Shown here piece after piece: positions 18,846 to 27,669 of a DNA stretch of 52,261 nucleotides (position 1 is the first letter of the stretch; each line of letters opens with the position of its first letter). The DNA is from Deltaproteobacteria bacterium (GTDB taxonomy: Bacteria > Desulfobacterota > DSM-4660 > Desulfatiglandales > Desulfatiglandaceae). Location: NCBI GenBank assembly GCA_021737785.1, contig JAIPDI010000038.1, forward strand, positions 1 to 52,261, written 5' to 3'. A program made the translations under genes and the position numbers. The notes under the pieces were generated by a model. That model saw nothing but the letters and a program-made list of their open reading frames with translations. It did not search any database and was not told the DNA's origin.

Positions 18846-20924
18846 ATGGAAAGAAAGAGTGAGCAATTGAGGAACATCGCTCTCATCGCGCATGGGGGCT
18901 CGGGGAAAACCTCTCTGGCTGAAGCCATCCTGTTCAATGCAAAGGCAACCACGAGGCTCGGCAAGGTAGACGACAGCACCTCCCATTTTGATTTTGAGCC
19001 GGAGGAAATCAAAAGAAAGGCAACCCTGAGCACCGCCTTCCACGACTGCACCTGGAAAAAGCATATTATTAACGTGATTGACACTCCGGGCGATGACAAC
19101 TTCCTCTCCGACACCAAATTTTCCCTTCAGGCGGCCGACGGCGCCGTCGTCGTTATTGACGCCACCGCAGGTGTGAAGGTCGGTACGGAAAAGGTATGGG
19201 CCTTTGCAGATGAGCAGCGACTCCCAAGGATCATCTTTGTCAACAAAATGGATAGGGAGCGGGCTGATTTCTTCAAAGTCGTTGAAGACATATCCCGTGT
19301 TTTTGAGATCAAAACAACCCCCCTCTTCCTGCCGATTGGGGCAGAAGCGAACTTTTCGGGAGTGGTCGATCTCGTCAGGAAGAAGGCAGTTGTCTTTGCC
19401 AAAGATGGGAGCGGCAAATCCGATGCTGCTGACATCCCTTCTGATATGGAGGAAATTGTCGCTGAATGGCGGGAGACAATGATTGAAAATATTGTAGAGG
19501 TGAACGACGATCTCATGGAAAAATACCTGGAAGGAGAGACCTTGTCAGACCAGGAGGTCGAAGCAACCCTCATTCAGGGGATCAAATCCGGTGCGGTCAT
19601 CCCGATTGTCTGCGGCGCCGCCCTGCCGAACATAGGTGTCCCACAGTTGATGGACTTGATTGTCCAGGGGATCCCCTCGCCCCTGGAGAGACCGCCTAAG
19701 GAGGGCTCTGTACCGGGAAAAGAAGAGACTATCGAACGGATCCCGGCTGTGGATGCCCCTTTTTCGGCCCTTGTCTTCAAGACGGTTGCAGACCCCTTTG
19801 CAGGCAAACTCACCCTCATGCGGGTCTTCTCCGGTACGGTCGAATCCGATTCCACCGTGTACAATGCAAATAAGGAGATCAAAGAAAAACTGGGACAGAT
19901 CCTCATACTCCAGGGCAAGAAGCAACACCCCATTGAATCGGCCGGCCCCGGGGATATTGTCGCCGTTGCCAAACTCAAGGAAACCACCACCGGAGATACC
20001 CTCTGTTCTGCCGGCGATCCCGTTATTTATACGCCCACCCAGGGGCTCCCGGCGGTCATCTCCTATGCGGTGGAGGCAAAGGTCAAGGGAACCGAGGATA
20101 AGGTCTTTGGCTCTTTTGCCAAACTCCTTGAAGAAGATCCCACCCTTAAACTGGACAGAGATCAGGCCTCAGCCGCGGTGATCCTGTCTGGGACGGGGCA
20201 AATACATTTGGAAACCGCCTGCGAACGATTGGCAAGGAAGTTCGGCGTTGAGGTCAATCTGAAGCCGGTGAGGGTGCCTTACAGAGAGACGATCAAAAAG
20301 CCGGCGAACGGGGTCGTCTACCGGCACAAGAAACAGTCCGGCGGCAGAGGGCAGTTTGCCGAGGTCCATTTCGATGTCTCTCCATTGGAACCGGATACGG
20401 GCTTTGAGTTTGATGAGGCCCTGACAGGGATGAACGTGCCCCGGAACTTTGTCCCGGCAGTTGAAAAGGGCCTGCATGAAGCGCTCACGAGCGGCACACT
20501 GGCAGGTTATCCGGTGGTGGATTTGAAGGTGCGTTTCTACGATGGAAAATCCCATGAAGTGGATTCCTCGGAAATGGCCTTCAAGATCGCAGCGAGCATG
20601 TGTCTGAAAAAGGCCGTACAGCTGGCAAACCCGATCCTTTTGGAGCCCATCATGAAGATGGAAATTACCGTGCCTGAGGATGTTATGGGCGATGTTATGG
20701 GGGATCTCAACGGACGGAGGGGAAGGGTCCTTGGGATGGATTCCCAAGGTAAATATCAGATTATCAAGGCCCAGGTGCCCATGTCCGAGGTCCTCAAGTA
20801 TGCACTGGATTTGAATGCCCTGTCCGGGGGCCGGGGGACATTCCGCATGGAGCATTCTCATTACGAAGAAATGCCCGCCCAGTTGGCAGAAAAGGTTATC
20901 GCTGCGGCCAACGAAGAGGATTAG
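18846..20924 (+). CDS. Elongation factor G paralogue (EF-G2 type)
   Basis: A 692-residue translational GTPase with all EF-G domains: GTPase (about 1-280), domain II, and domains III-V containing FEFDEALTGMNVPRNFVPAVEKG. The P-loop reads AHGGSGKTSL instead of the AHVDHGKTTL of canonical EF-G, and the G3 motif reads DTPGDDNF, so the histidine after DTPG is Asp. G4 is normal (NKMD). These changes mark the EF-G2-like subgroup, whose role is uncertain (possibly recycling or stress). ATG 18846 has a gaaaggg ribosome site. Neighbours carry no other translation factors. Confidence 0.9.
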   Translation: MERKSEQLRNIALIAHGGSGKTSLAEAILFNAKATTRLGKVDDSTSHFDFEPEEIKRKATLSTAFHDCTWKKHIINVIDTPGDDNFLSDTKFSLQAADGAVVVIDATAGVKVGTEKVWAFADEQRLPRIIFVNKMDRERADFFKVVEDISRVFEIKTTPLFLPIGAEANFSGVVDLVRKKAVVFAKDGSGKSDAADIPSDMEEIVAEWRETMIENIVEVNDDLMEKYLEGETLSDQEVEATLIQGIKSGAVIPIVCGAALPNIGVPQLMDLIVQGIPSPLERPPKEGSVPGKEETIERIPAVDAPFSALVFKTVADPFAGKLTLMRVFSGTVESDSTVYNANKEIKEKLGQILILQGKKQHPIESAGPGDIVAVAKLKETTTGDTLCSAGDPVIYTPTQGLPAVISYAVEAKVKGTEDKVFGSFAKLLEEDPTLKLDRDQASAAVILSGTGQIHLETACERLARKFGVEVNLKPVRVPYRETIKKPANGVVYRHKKQSGGRGQFAEVHFDVSPLEPDTGFEFDEALTGMNVPRNFVPAVEKGLHEALTSGTLAGYPVVDLKVRFYDGKSHEVDSSEMAFKIAASMCLKKAVQLANPILLEPIMKMEITVPEDVMGDVMGDLNGRRGRVLGMDSQGKYQIIKAQVPMSEVLKYALDLNALSGGRGTFRMEHSHYEEMPAQLAEKVIAAANEED

Positions 20925-20987
20925 GCAGGGATCATGGACAAGAAGATCAGGGCAGGGATCATGGACAAGAAGATCAGGGCAGGGATC
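20924..20987 (+). repeat. 27-base tandem duplication at the start of the MogA-like gene
   Basis: GGCAGGGATC recurs at 20924, 20951 and 20978, exactly 27 bases apart; the two full units are identical by eye. Each carries the ATG and the codons for DKKIRAG, so the duplication adds nine in-frame codons and a second ribosome-site/ATG pair. Confidence 0.95.
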
Positions 20988-21503
20988 CTGACCATCAGCG
21001 ACAAGGGGGCCAGGGGGCGTCGCGAGGATGAGAGCGGGAAGACCGTCCTCCGCATTCTGGTGGGCCATGGTTTTGATGTCGTAAACCGGGACATTGTCCC
21101 CGACGAACGCCAGAAGATTGCGGATATCCTTGTCAGATGGACGGACGTAGACCGACTCTCCCTGATCGTCACTTCCGGCGGCACCGGGCTCAGCCCCACT
21201 GATGTAACCCCCCAGGCCATGGAACAGGTAATCGATTACCAGGTGCCGGGGATGGCAGAGGCCATGCGTGCGGAAAGCCTCAAAAAGACCCCCCATGCCA
21301 TGATTTCCCGGGCCATGGTCGGGGTCAGAAAGGCCTCTCTCATCATCAATCTCCCCGGCAGCCCCCGCGGGGCTGAAGAGAACCTTTCCGTGGTGCTCCC
21401 TGCCCTGGATCATGCCCTGTCAAAACTGGCAGGAGACCCCACGGACTGCGCCGAGACCCCTTCACCGTCCCTTCCCGATGCGCAAGACAAGGAGACCCCC
21501 TGA
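20934..21503 (+). CDS. MogA/MoaB-like molybdopterin adenylyltransferase
   Basis: The core is a MoCF_biosynth domain: GILTISDKGARGRREDESG, then the SGGTGLSPTDVTPQA motif that binds molybdopterin, and INLPGSPRGAEENL. Family members adenylylate molybdopterin before molybdate insertion, relevant to Mo/W enzymes of anaerobes. Two starts are possible because of a 27-base duplication: ATG 20934 or ATG 20961; the second gives the more usual N-terminus. The C-terminal 20 residues are a low-complexity tail. It follows the EF-G gene by 9 bases and overlaps the DUF3795 start by one base, so the three probably form an operon. Confidence 0.88.
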   Translation: MDKKIRAGIMDKKIRAGILTISDKGARGRREDESGKTVLRILVGHGFDVVNRDIVPDERQKIADILVRWTDVDRLSLIVTSGGTGLSPTDVTPQAMEQVIDYQVPGMAEAMRAESLKKTPHAMISRAMVGVRKASLIINLPGSPRGAEENLSVVLPALDHALSKLAGDPTDCAETPSPSLPDAQDKETP

Positions 21504-22024
21504 TGAAAGGCTGGACCGAGGAAGAATTGGCCAACAGGAATCTGATGGCCCCGTGTGGTCTGTATTGCGGGACGTGCGGCGTCTACATCTCCACAAGAGA
21601 CAGGAACGAGAAATTCAGGACCGTCATGGGAAACCTGTACGGGACACCGCCGGAGAAGACCAAATGCCTCGGCTGCATGCAACCGGATCCGCCGGAAATG
21701 CTGTACGGCTTTTGCACCCAGTGCACCATACGGGATTGCGTACGATCAAAAGGATTTTACTCGTGTCATCAATGCCAAGAGTGGCCGTGCAGCATGATCG
21801 AGAACTTCGCGTTTGCCACCGGCGTCCGGGTCATGAAACGGGCCATTCCCTTGTGGCGTGAAAAGGTGGCCGAACAGGGCGACGAAAAGGGGAGTGTTGA
21901 GTGGGCACGGGCTGAATGTGAACGATATCACTGCCCTTCCTGCGGCGAACCTCTCTTCAGGGGGGCCCAGCGGTGCCGGGCCTGCAAGCAACCTGTCGCC
22001 GACGTGTTGGATGGATCTCTGTAA
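21503..22024 (+). CDS. Cysteine-rich DUF3795-type protein
   Basis: The 173-residue protein has many paired cysteines: APCGLYCGTCGVY near the start, CLGCMQ, FCTQCTIRDC, YSCHQCQEWPC, then a C-terminal zinc-ribbon-like CPSCGEPLFRG-AQRCRACKQP. The first part matches DUF3795, common in anaerobes and methanogens and thought to bind metal. Function unknown. ATG 21503 overlaps the preceding stop (TGATG) and has an aaggaga ribosome site, so it is co-translated with the MogA-like gene. Confidence 0.82.
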   Translation: MKGWTEEELANRNLMAPCGLYCGTCGVYISTRDRNEKFRTVMGNLYGTPPEKTKCLGCMQPDPPEMLYGFCTQCTIRDCVRSKGFYSCHQCQEWPCSMIENFAFATGVRVMKRAIPLWREKVAEQGDEKGSVEWARAECERYHCPSCGEPLFRGAQRCRACKQPVADVLDGSL

Positions 22025-22123
22025 ATCCCATACATCCCAACTTTATTGACTTCACATTGCGGTACGCTCATGGATTCCCGTGAGGAGCAGGAGCGCGCCC
22101 GCGATCTCAACGAAGCACGGCGA

Positions 22124-23251
22124 CTACCCCGTAGCTTCCCGGAAGTGGTCCCACAGCCTGCGGAGATGGGTCGCGGGATCGGTCAGATACTCCTGCTGAT
22201 CGATATCGATAAAATCGATGGCACTACTTTGGTGCGGGTTGGATCGGATCTCTTTAATAAGGGCCTCAACCCCCTTCTTCGGCTCTCCCCCCCAATCCAG
22301 CAACCCTGTTTTTTCATATCCGGGCTGCACATTCCAAGGCGGCCGGGAATGGAGGTGCTTTTCCGGGTCTATCAGATTGAGCCATGTCAGGCCTGCCCCT
22401 CCCTGGCGTCCGAAGACCGAAACCGACGCAAGGGTTTCTTCCCGGACGTCCATATCCGACATCATGGCCCAGCCGATCTCCGGGGAGACCTGTTTTCCAA
22501 ACAGCCAGTGTGCCATTGAACAGAGGTAGGATGCCAGTGATACTTCTTCTGTCAGATCATCACGCCGCTTCCATTCCTTGAAATCGGCGTCCATCCCTCT
22601 CAGATATAGCGCATCCACCTGCCGGGCCAGCATTCGAATCAATTGGGGATACAGAAGCCCGGACATATCAAGGCTGAGACATATCTCTCCGGCTTCATCG
22701 TGGGCTCTGATCTCGGCGCAATAGGATTTCAGGATCAAATCCGCTGATTGAGACTCGGGTTTCGACCATTCAACAATGCGGTCCATGATGACCCACCCGG
22801 CCAATGCAGGATGTCCACCAATAGCAGCCACCAGTTCCCGAAAACATTCGAGCCGTTTCCTGACAATGGAAGGATCGGCCCACCACGTAAAAGGACGCAG
22901 GGGTCTCATGGCGCCATCAACAAATACCGGGGTGCTCCTTGAATCCAGAGATCCCCTTACCAGATAGGGCGCCACCCATTCCACGCCCAGAATCCGCTGA
23001 GCCGGGGCCAACAGCCAGACCTTGATCCCTGCATCCTCGACCTGGTCCAACCCCTGAATGAGTCCATCCAGAAATCGTACTTTATGCCGGTTCGCTCTCA
23101 ATAAAGATTCCTCTAATACCGGAATCATCAGACGATCCAAACCAAGACTTCGGGCAATCCCGGCGGTCCGGCCCAAATAGACCGGATGAGGCGGTTCAAG
23201 GTCCGCCAATCCCCTCACCGGACAGATATATATGGCTGAAGCCCACATCAT
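22124..23251 (-). CDS. Conserved protein, possible TIM-barrel glycoside-hydrolase-like fold
   Basis: I do not recognise a named family. The 375-residue protein alternates strands and helices in a pattern that suggests a (beta/alpha)8 barrel: KVWLLAPAQR, HPALAGWVIMDRIVEW, ICLSLDMSGLL and VDALYLRGMD are strand ends with acidic residues. The HPALAGW segment resembles the fourth strand of clan-A glycosidases, but the usual Asn-Glu is replaced by Met-Asp, so catalysis is doubtful. No signal peptide or membrane segment is seen. The start ATG-ATG at 23251 lacks a strong ribosome site. It converges with the DUF3795 gene. Confidence 0.65.
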   Translation of the reverse strand: MMWASAIYICPVRGLADLEPPHPVYLGRTAGIARSLGLDRLMIPVLEESLLRANRHKVRFLDGLIQGLDQVEDAGIKVWLLAPAQRILGVEWVAPYLVRGSLDSRSTPVFVDGAMRPLRPFTWWADPSIVRKRLECFRELVAAIGGHPALAGWVIMDRIVEWSKPESQSADLILKSYCAEIRAHDEAGEICLSLDMSGLLYPQLIRMLARQVDALYLRGMDADFKEWKRRDDLTEEVSLASYLCSMAHWLFGKQVSPEIGWAMMSDMDVREETLASVSVFGRQGGAGLTWLNLIDPEKHLHSRPPWNVQPGYEKTGLLDWGGEPKKGVEALIKEIRSNPHQSSAIDFIDIDQQEYLTDPATHLRRLWDHFREATG

Positions 23252-23276
23252 CTCAAAAAGTGTCTCTTACAGACTT

Positions 23277-23714
23277 TCATTCCAGCCTTTCCAATTCGGC
23301 TTTTCTGAGCGCAATTCTGGCCTTTGCAAGCCGTGAATAGTATTCGCGGATTTTCTTCGACCGACCTTGGGCCACCGCCCTGAGAAGGTCCCCCTCCAGC
23401 TCTGCGACTTCCAGGAGCTTGTAATAGTCCAAGGACTCCTTGAGGTGGGCAAGCACGATGAGCCCGGTGAGCAGGGGATGATTGTTGGTCACATTGGCAT
23501 CCGTAAACCGCATCCCGTGCTCCAGTTCCACCTCAAGGCCTGCCTGGAACTCTTTGGGATCGATCGCCATCTTGCGTGGGTTTATTTCCGAAAGGATGAT
23601 CTTTGCCTCCTTTAACGAGACTTTGGACTCCTTCTTTTGAGTCCAATCACTGATCTTGACCTCCTTGCAGACCCGTTTTACCTCCTCCTCAGTAACATAA
23701 CAGGGGATTTTCAT
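23277..23714 (-). CDS. DUF5661-like protein
   Basis: The product (145 residues from ATG 23714) contains FQAGLEVELEHGMRFTDANVTN followed by HLKESLDYYKLLEVAELEG. This arrangement of an ELEHG motif and an AHLKE-x-x-YY motif resembles the small alpha-helical DUF5661 family, whose function is unknown. The C-terminus is a basic, probably coiled-coil helix. An ATG at 23729 is possible, but GGAGG lies better placed for 23714. It sits 25 bases before the preceding gene on the same strand, so both may be co-transcribed. Confidence 0.65.
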   Translation of the reverse strand: MKIPCYVTEEEVKRVCKEVKISDWTQKKESKVSLKEAKIILSEINPRKMAIDPKEFQAGLEVELEHGMRFTDANVTNNHPLLTGLIVLAHLKESLDYYKLLEVAELEGDLLRAVAQGRSKKIREYYSRLAKARIALRKAELERLE

Positions 23715-23729
23715 GCCTTTCTCCTCCAT

Positions 23730-24376
23730 AACTGTTTAGAGACTTTGTTTGTAATCCCGCCTTGCGGGACACCATGCAGAGAAGTTGGCGCCTTATCAGT
23801 CAGCGCGTGGGGGTCTCTGAAAATCTTCGGGCTTTGCACCCATGCCTTTTTGGCTGCGGCTGTCAGGCCGCCTTGGGGTTCATAATTAGTACCCGAACGG
23901 AAACCCGGAAAATCAAGAAACGGTGAAATATGAGAAGAGGTTCTGTTAATGTTGATTTTGTTCCATCAATTTTCAATTTTCAATTCTTGAATATTCAATA
24001 GTGCCTGAATCACGCCAAGGCGTGATTTTCGTTCAGGCACTAATTACAAGCATACCAGGCCCTTTCGGTCTCAGGCAAGAAAATTCCCTTAGGATTCCCC
24101 AAAAAAACGTTTTTCATTTCTACCAATGTCTTTTGCCTTCCATCCATACCTCTTGTGGCTCAAATACCGCCAACTAAAAATCCTGGGTGTCCCTCACCGA
24201 CTTGATTTTTGATATTGACCTTGGTAGGGTCATTATCTAAATTATCCAAGAAATCCCCAGAGCGGCCGAATAACCGCCTGCCGGAGAGGCCAGTGGACCT
24301 CACAAGTCGAAGTGTTTCTCACCAGGGCGGGGAGACGTTAAGATTCTAAACGCACATAAGATTAAGGAGTTTCACC
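23730..24376. other. Long spacer with repeats and a cruciform-like hairpin
   Basis: This 640-base spacer has no convincing gene. It holds a CCCGCC-TT-GCGGG mini-hairpin near 23757, an AATTTTCAATTTTCAATTC repeat at 23967-23998, the double inverted repeat listed separately, and a GC-rich stretch (24255-24335) before the nitroreductase. No known riboswitch was recognised. Confidence 0.5.
24000..24041. repeat. Nested perfect inverted repeat
   Basis: An outer pair AGTGCCTG / CAGGCACT encloses an inner palindrome AATCACGCC-AA-GGCGTGATT, giving a 42-base structure with a 2-base loop. No T-run follows on either strand, so a terminator is unlikely. It could be a protein-binding palindrome, an RNA structure or a REP-like unit. 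Confidence 0.8.
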
Positions 24377-24916
24377 ATGTTTCTTTCCCTTATTCGAAAA
24401 CGCCGGAGCATTAGAAGATATACCCAAGAACCGGTGGAGGCCGAAAAGCTGGACCTGCTGGTTGAGGCGGCCCTTCGATCCCCGTCTTCCATGGGGAACA
24501 CCCCGTGGGAGTTTGTCATTGTCACCGATCCGGAGGTCCTCGAGAGGCTTTCCGCGGCCAAACCCCACGGGGCCGCCTTCCTGAAAAATGCGCCGTTGGC
24601 GATAATCGTCTGCGCAGACCCCGAAAAAAGCACTGTATGGATCGAAGACGCGTCTATTGCCGCCATCTTCATCCATCTGGCAGCCGAATCCTTAGGTCTG
24701 GGAAGCTGTTGGATACAGATCAGGGACAGGATGCACAATGAGAATAAGCCCGCGGGGGCGTACATTTCCGAGATCCTGGACATCCCCGGTCATCTGCAGG
24801 TGGAGGCCATGATCGCCATCGGTTATCCGGCCGAAAAAGCGGTGCCCCATCCAGGAGAAGCGCTTCTCTACGAAAGGGTATTTTCCGGCGCTTATGGAAG
24901 ACCTTACCGGAAGTAA
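24377..24916 (+). CDS. Nitroreductase-family flavoprotein
   Basis: The 179-residue protein has the family pattern: RKRRSIRRYTQEPVEAEKLDLLVEAALRSPSS-type start with the FMN-phosphate-contacting Arg-Arg-Ser, then NTPWEFVIVTD, and AAESLGLGSCWIQ near the C-terminal half. Family members are FMN-dependent NAD(P)H oxidoreductases acting on nitro-compounds, quinones or other substrates; the specificity here cannot be told. ATG 24377 has an aaggag ribosome site. The MFS gene follows after 70 bases. Confidence 0.88.
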   Translation: MFLSLIRKRRSIRRYTQEPVEAEKLDLLVEAALRSPSSMGNTPWEFVIVTDPEVLERLSAAKPHGAAFLKNAPLAIIVCADPEKSTVWIEDASIAAIFIHLAAESLGLGSCWIQIRDRMHNENKPAGAYISEILDIPGHLQVEAMIAIGYPAEKAVPHPGEALLYERVFSGAYGRPYRK

Positions 24917-24987
24917 TTCACCTCTTGCGCCCCTGGAATCCTCCGGGTACAGCCGATGGCTGGTCATTCCCAGGGAGTAAAAAACAC

Positions 24988-26397
24988 ATGAACGCCGCAC
25001 CCGCCATGGAAAAGAGAGACGACCCGACCGACCCCTCCCTTAAGGCCTCCATGCACGATGGGGTTTCCCATGCGGTCATGCTGGGGGCGGGCGAAATCTA
25101 TCTGGGACCTTTTGGCATATACTTACAGGCCACCACGCTTCAAGTGGGCATTCTGGCCAGCCTTCCACAACTCTTAGGGGCCGTAATGCAATGGGCAAGC
25201 GCCATCTCAATGGACCGTTTTACGGGTCGTCGGCGCATCATTGTGGCAGGGGCTCTTTTCCAGGGGCTTGTTTGGCTCCCGATCTCGCTTCTCCCCTTTG
25301 CCTTTAAAAGAGGAGAGATGACGGTCTGGCTCCTTATCGCCCTGGCGATCCTTTATCATGGAGCCAACGGGGCGGTTGTGCCGGTTTGGAACAGCCTGAT
25401 AGGCGATCTGGTGCCTTCAGACATCAGGGGAAGGTTTTTCGGAAACCGAAACCGATTCAGCGGCATGAGCACCTTTCTCGCGCTTATCGCTGCCGGCGGG
25501 ATTCTGCAGATGTTTTCCGGACAGAATCAGGTCGCGTGGGGATATCTGATCATCTTTTTCGCAGCATTGACAGCCAAGTTGAACTCAGTGCGGTGGCTTG
25601 CCAGGTATGCGGATCCCGCTTTCCATCTCTCGCCGGAACAGGTATTCACCTTCCGGCAATTTATAAGGCGTTCACCCCGTTCCAATTTTGCCAAGTTCGT
25701 ATTTTTTGTGGGGGCGGTCAATTTCGGCGTTTCCTTTTCAGGTCCCTATTTCGCCCTGTATATGCTCAGGGACCTGGGTTTTTCATATCTTCAATTCACC
25801 ATTGTGACTGCAGTGGCTACCATCGCTCAATTCCTCACCTTCCGATACTGGGGCGGCCTGACCGATCGTTTCGGCAACAAAAAAATCCTCAATCTCTGCG
25901 GGTGGGGGATCGGACTCGTCCCCATGCTCTGGCTGGTGTCCACCCATCCAGGATATCTGATCGTCATCCAGGCCTATGCCGGGCTCATATGGGCAGGATT
26001 CAGCCTTTCGGCCGCCAATTTTCTCTTTGACGCAGTCACTCCCGCTAAACGGGCCCGGTGCGTCGCCTATCAAGGGTTGATAAACGGCCTCTGCGTTTTT
26101 TTCGGTTCCCTGTGCGGCGGTCTCGTGGCAAATGAGCTGCCGGAATCCTTCTCTCTCGGGCAATGGACGTGGACGCCGATCTCGGCCCTGCCGGTGATCT
26201 TCCTGATATCGGGTCTTGTCCGCTTTGTCTCGGCCGGCTTCTTCTTAATGAAATTTCGAGAAGTTCGCACTGTGGAGCCCATCAGCCACGGTGAACTGAT
26301 ATTCAGAGTGAGTCAGATTCGACCCATTGCAGGGGCCACCTTCACCCTCTTCACCGATTATCTTCGACAGTCGCGAACCAGAAAAAAAGGGCCGTAA
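24988..26397 (+). CDS. MFS transporter
   Basis: The 469-residue inner-membrane protein has about twelve hydrophobic helices, with a DRFTGRRR loop after TM2 and a matching GGLTDRFGNKK loop in the second half, the signature loops of the major facilitator superfamily. The substrate cannot be inferred. I chose ATG 24988 with a GGAG ribosome site ten bases upstream; an open frame begins earlier at 24925, but that extension is spacer-like. The C-terminus ends in a basic tail (SRTRKKGP). Confidence 0.88.
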   Translation: MNAAPAMEKRDDPTDPSLKASMHDGVSHAVMLGAGEIYLGPFGIYLQATTLQVGILASLPQLLGAVMQWASAISMDRFTGRRRIIVAGALFQGLVWLPISLLPFAFKRGEMTVWLLIALAILYHGANGAVVPVWNSLIGDLVPSDIRGRFFGNRNRFSGMSTFLALIAAGGILQMFSGQNQVAWGYLIIFFAALTAKLNSVRWLARYADPAFHLSPEQVFTFRQFIRRSPRSNFAKFVFFVGAVNFGVSFSGPYFALYMLRDLGFSYLQFTIVTAVATIAQFLTFRYWGGLTDRFGNKKILNLCGWGIGLVPMLWLVSTHPGYLIVIQAYAGLIWAGFSLSAANFLFDAVTPAKRARCVAYQGLINGLCVFFGSLCGGLVANELPESFSLGQWTWTPISALPVIFLISGLVRFVSAGFFLMKFREVRTVEPISHGELIFRVSQIRPIAGATFTLFTDYLRQSRTRKKGP

Positions 26398-26463
26398 GCC
26401 GGATCGGGCCTTCATGGTTCGACAGGATTTTTCCGCACATATGGGAGTTGCAGACAAAAGACG

Positions 26464-27411
26464 CTAGTATCCCCTTTTGAAGTCGACCACATGCATGAGG
26501 GGAAGGCCGGCCGTAAACCGGCGATAATTTTCAGCGAAAATCGGCACGACATCCTTCGGGAAACTGATTGCGGAATGGTGCGGGGTAATGAAGACATTCG
26601 GCAACTCCCAGAGCCGGCTCTCTTTCGGGAGAGGTTCCTGTTCAAATACATCGAGAACCGCCCCCCGTATCCGGTGTTGCGTCACGGCACGGACCAGCGA
26701 ATGCTCCGAAACGACCGTTCCTCTCCCCACATTGATGAGCACGGCCGACGGCTTCATGGCCTGAAACGCCGTATCGTCAAAAATATGTACGGTTTCCATG
26801 GTATGGGGAAGGGTGACCACCACATAATCCGGGCCTGAAAGAAATTCCGTGAACCCGGAACGGCCGAAGACACGGTCGACACCGGGAACGGGTTCCCCTG
26901 AACGTCTGTATCCCCACACCTTCATGCCGAAACAGTCTGCGGTGCGCGCAATCTCCATGCCGATCGATCCGAGTCCACAGATGCCGAGGAGCAAACCGGT
27001 CAAGGACCGGTAGGGCATATCCGACCATTCCCTGTTCTTCTGATACTCATGGGCCTGAAAGAGGTTCCGTTCCAGGGCAAGGATATAAGCGAATACATAT
27101 TCGCTCATGAGCGTCCCGAATATCCCCTCAACACGGGTAAGGACATAATCGCTACGTGGAGGAGGGGCGACCAGCGCCTCGACGCCTGCAAAGGCGGACT
27201 GAATCCACTCGAGGCATCCGGCATGGGCCATCAGCGGAACGATCCGTTTCGGCTCCCCCAGGATGATATTACAGGAATCAACATAAGTGGCCGCCTCCCT
27301 GGGTGTTCTGCAGGCGTTGACATCCAGGTCAGGGAGATCCAGTGCTGCGATCAAGCGGACATAGGGATCCGGATCCCGGGTCAGGATAAGAACACGATTT
27401 TTTTTCATCAT
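26464..27411 (-). CDS. D-isomer-specific 2-hydroxyacid dehydrogenase family protein
   Basis: The 315-residue product has an N-terminal substrate domain and a Rossmann domain: ICGLGSIGMEIAR binds NAD(P), and the catalytic residues appear as Arg in NVGRGTVV, Glu in FEQEPLP and His in TPHHSA. Such enzymes reduce 2-oxoacids (glyoxylate, hydroxypyruvate, phosphoglycerate types); which one is not clear, and it lacks the ACT domain of full SerA. Start ATG 27411 follows a gaggtgatgg ribosome site. It converges with the MFS gene and is divergent from the receiver gene. Confidence 0.9.
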   Translation of the reverse strand: MMKKNRVLILTRDPDPYVRLIAALDLPDLDVNACRTPREAATYVDSCNIILGEPKRIVPLMAHAGCLEWIQSAFAGVEALVAPPPRSDYVLTRVEGIFGTLMSEYVFAYILALERNLFQAHEYQKNREWSDMPYRSLTGLLLGICGLGSIGMEIARTADCFGMKVWGYRRSGEPVPGVDRVFGRSGFTEFLSGPDYVVVTLPHTMETVHIFDDTAFQAMKPSAVLINVGRGTVVSEHSLVRAVTQHRIRGAVLDVFEQEPLPKESRLWELPNVFITPHHSAISFPKDVVPIFAENYRRFTAGLPLMHVVDFKRGY

Positions 27412-27571
27412 TTTCCATCACCTCAAGAGGCGTACCCCATACGCTGCGGCTGCACTGTTTTTCTGATTTCATGATCACCAATACAATTACATCAAGTCCT
27501 CTGTTTTTTCAAGTGTGGTTACCTGGATCTGCGGTCAGATGGGTGGAGGGAAGGCCCCCTGCGGAAAAAGG

Positions 27572-27600
27572 TTGACAAGGATGGAACTGCGGCGTACAAA
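27572..27600 (+). promoter_or_regulatory. Promoter upstream of the two-component/antiporter run
   Basis: TTGACA at 27572-27577 and TACAAA at 27595-27600 are separated by exactly 17 bases. It lies 70 bases before the response regulator ATG and is the best sigma-70-type match in that spacer. Confidence 0.55.
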
Positions 27601-27669
27601 ATGGAAGGAATTTTAGCGTCTTCTATTCAACACATCTGTATCAAAACTTGCCAATCCAAGGAGCCAGCC

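Noticed and set aside
20169-21413. 414-codon minus-strand frame opposite the EF-G and MogA-like genes
   Set aside because: Antisense shadow of two well-conserved genes, without ribosome site or family similarity.
24240-24376. FMN riboswitch upstream of the nitroreductase
   Set aside because: The GC-rich leader has no conserved RFN-element core motifs that I can recognise.
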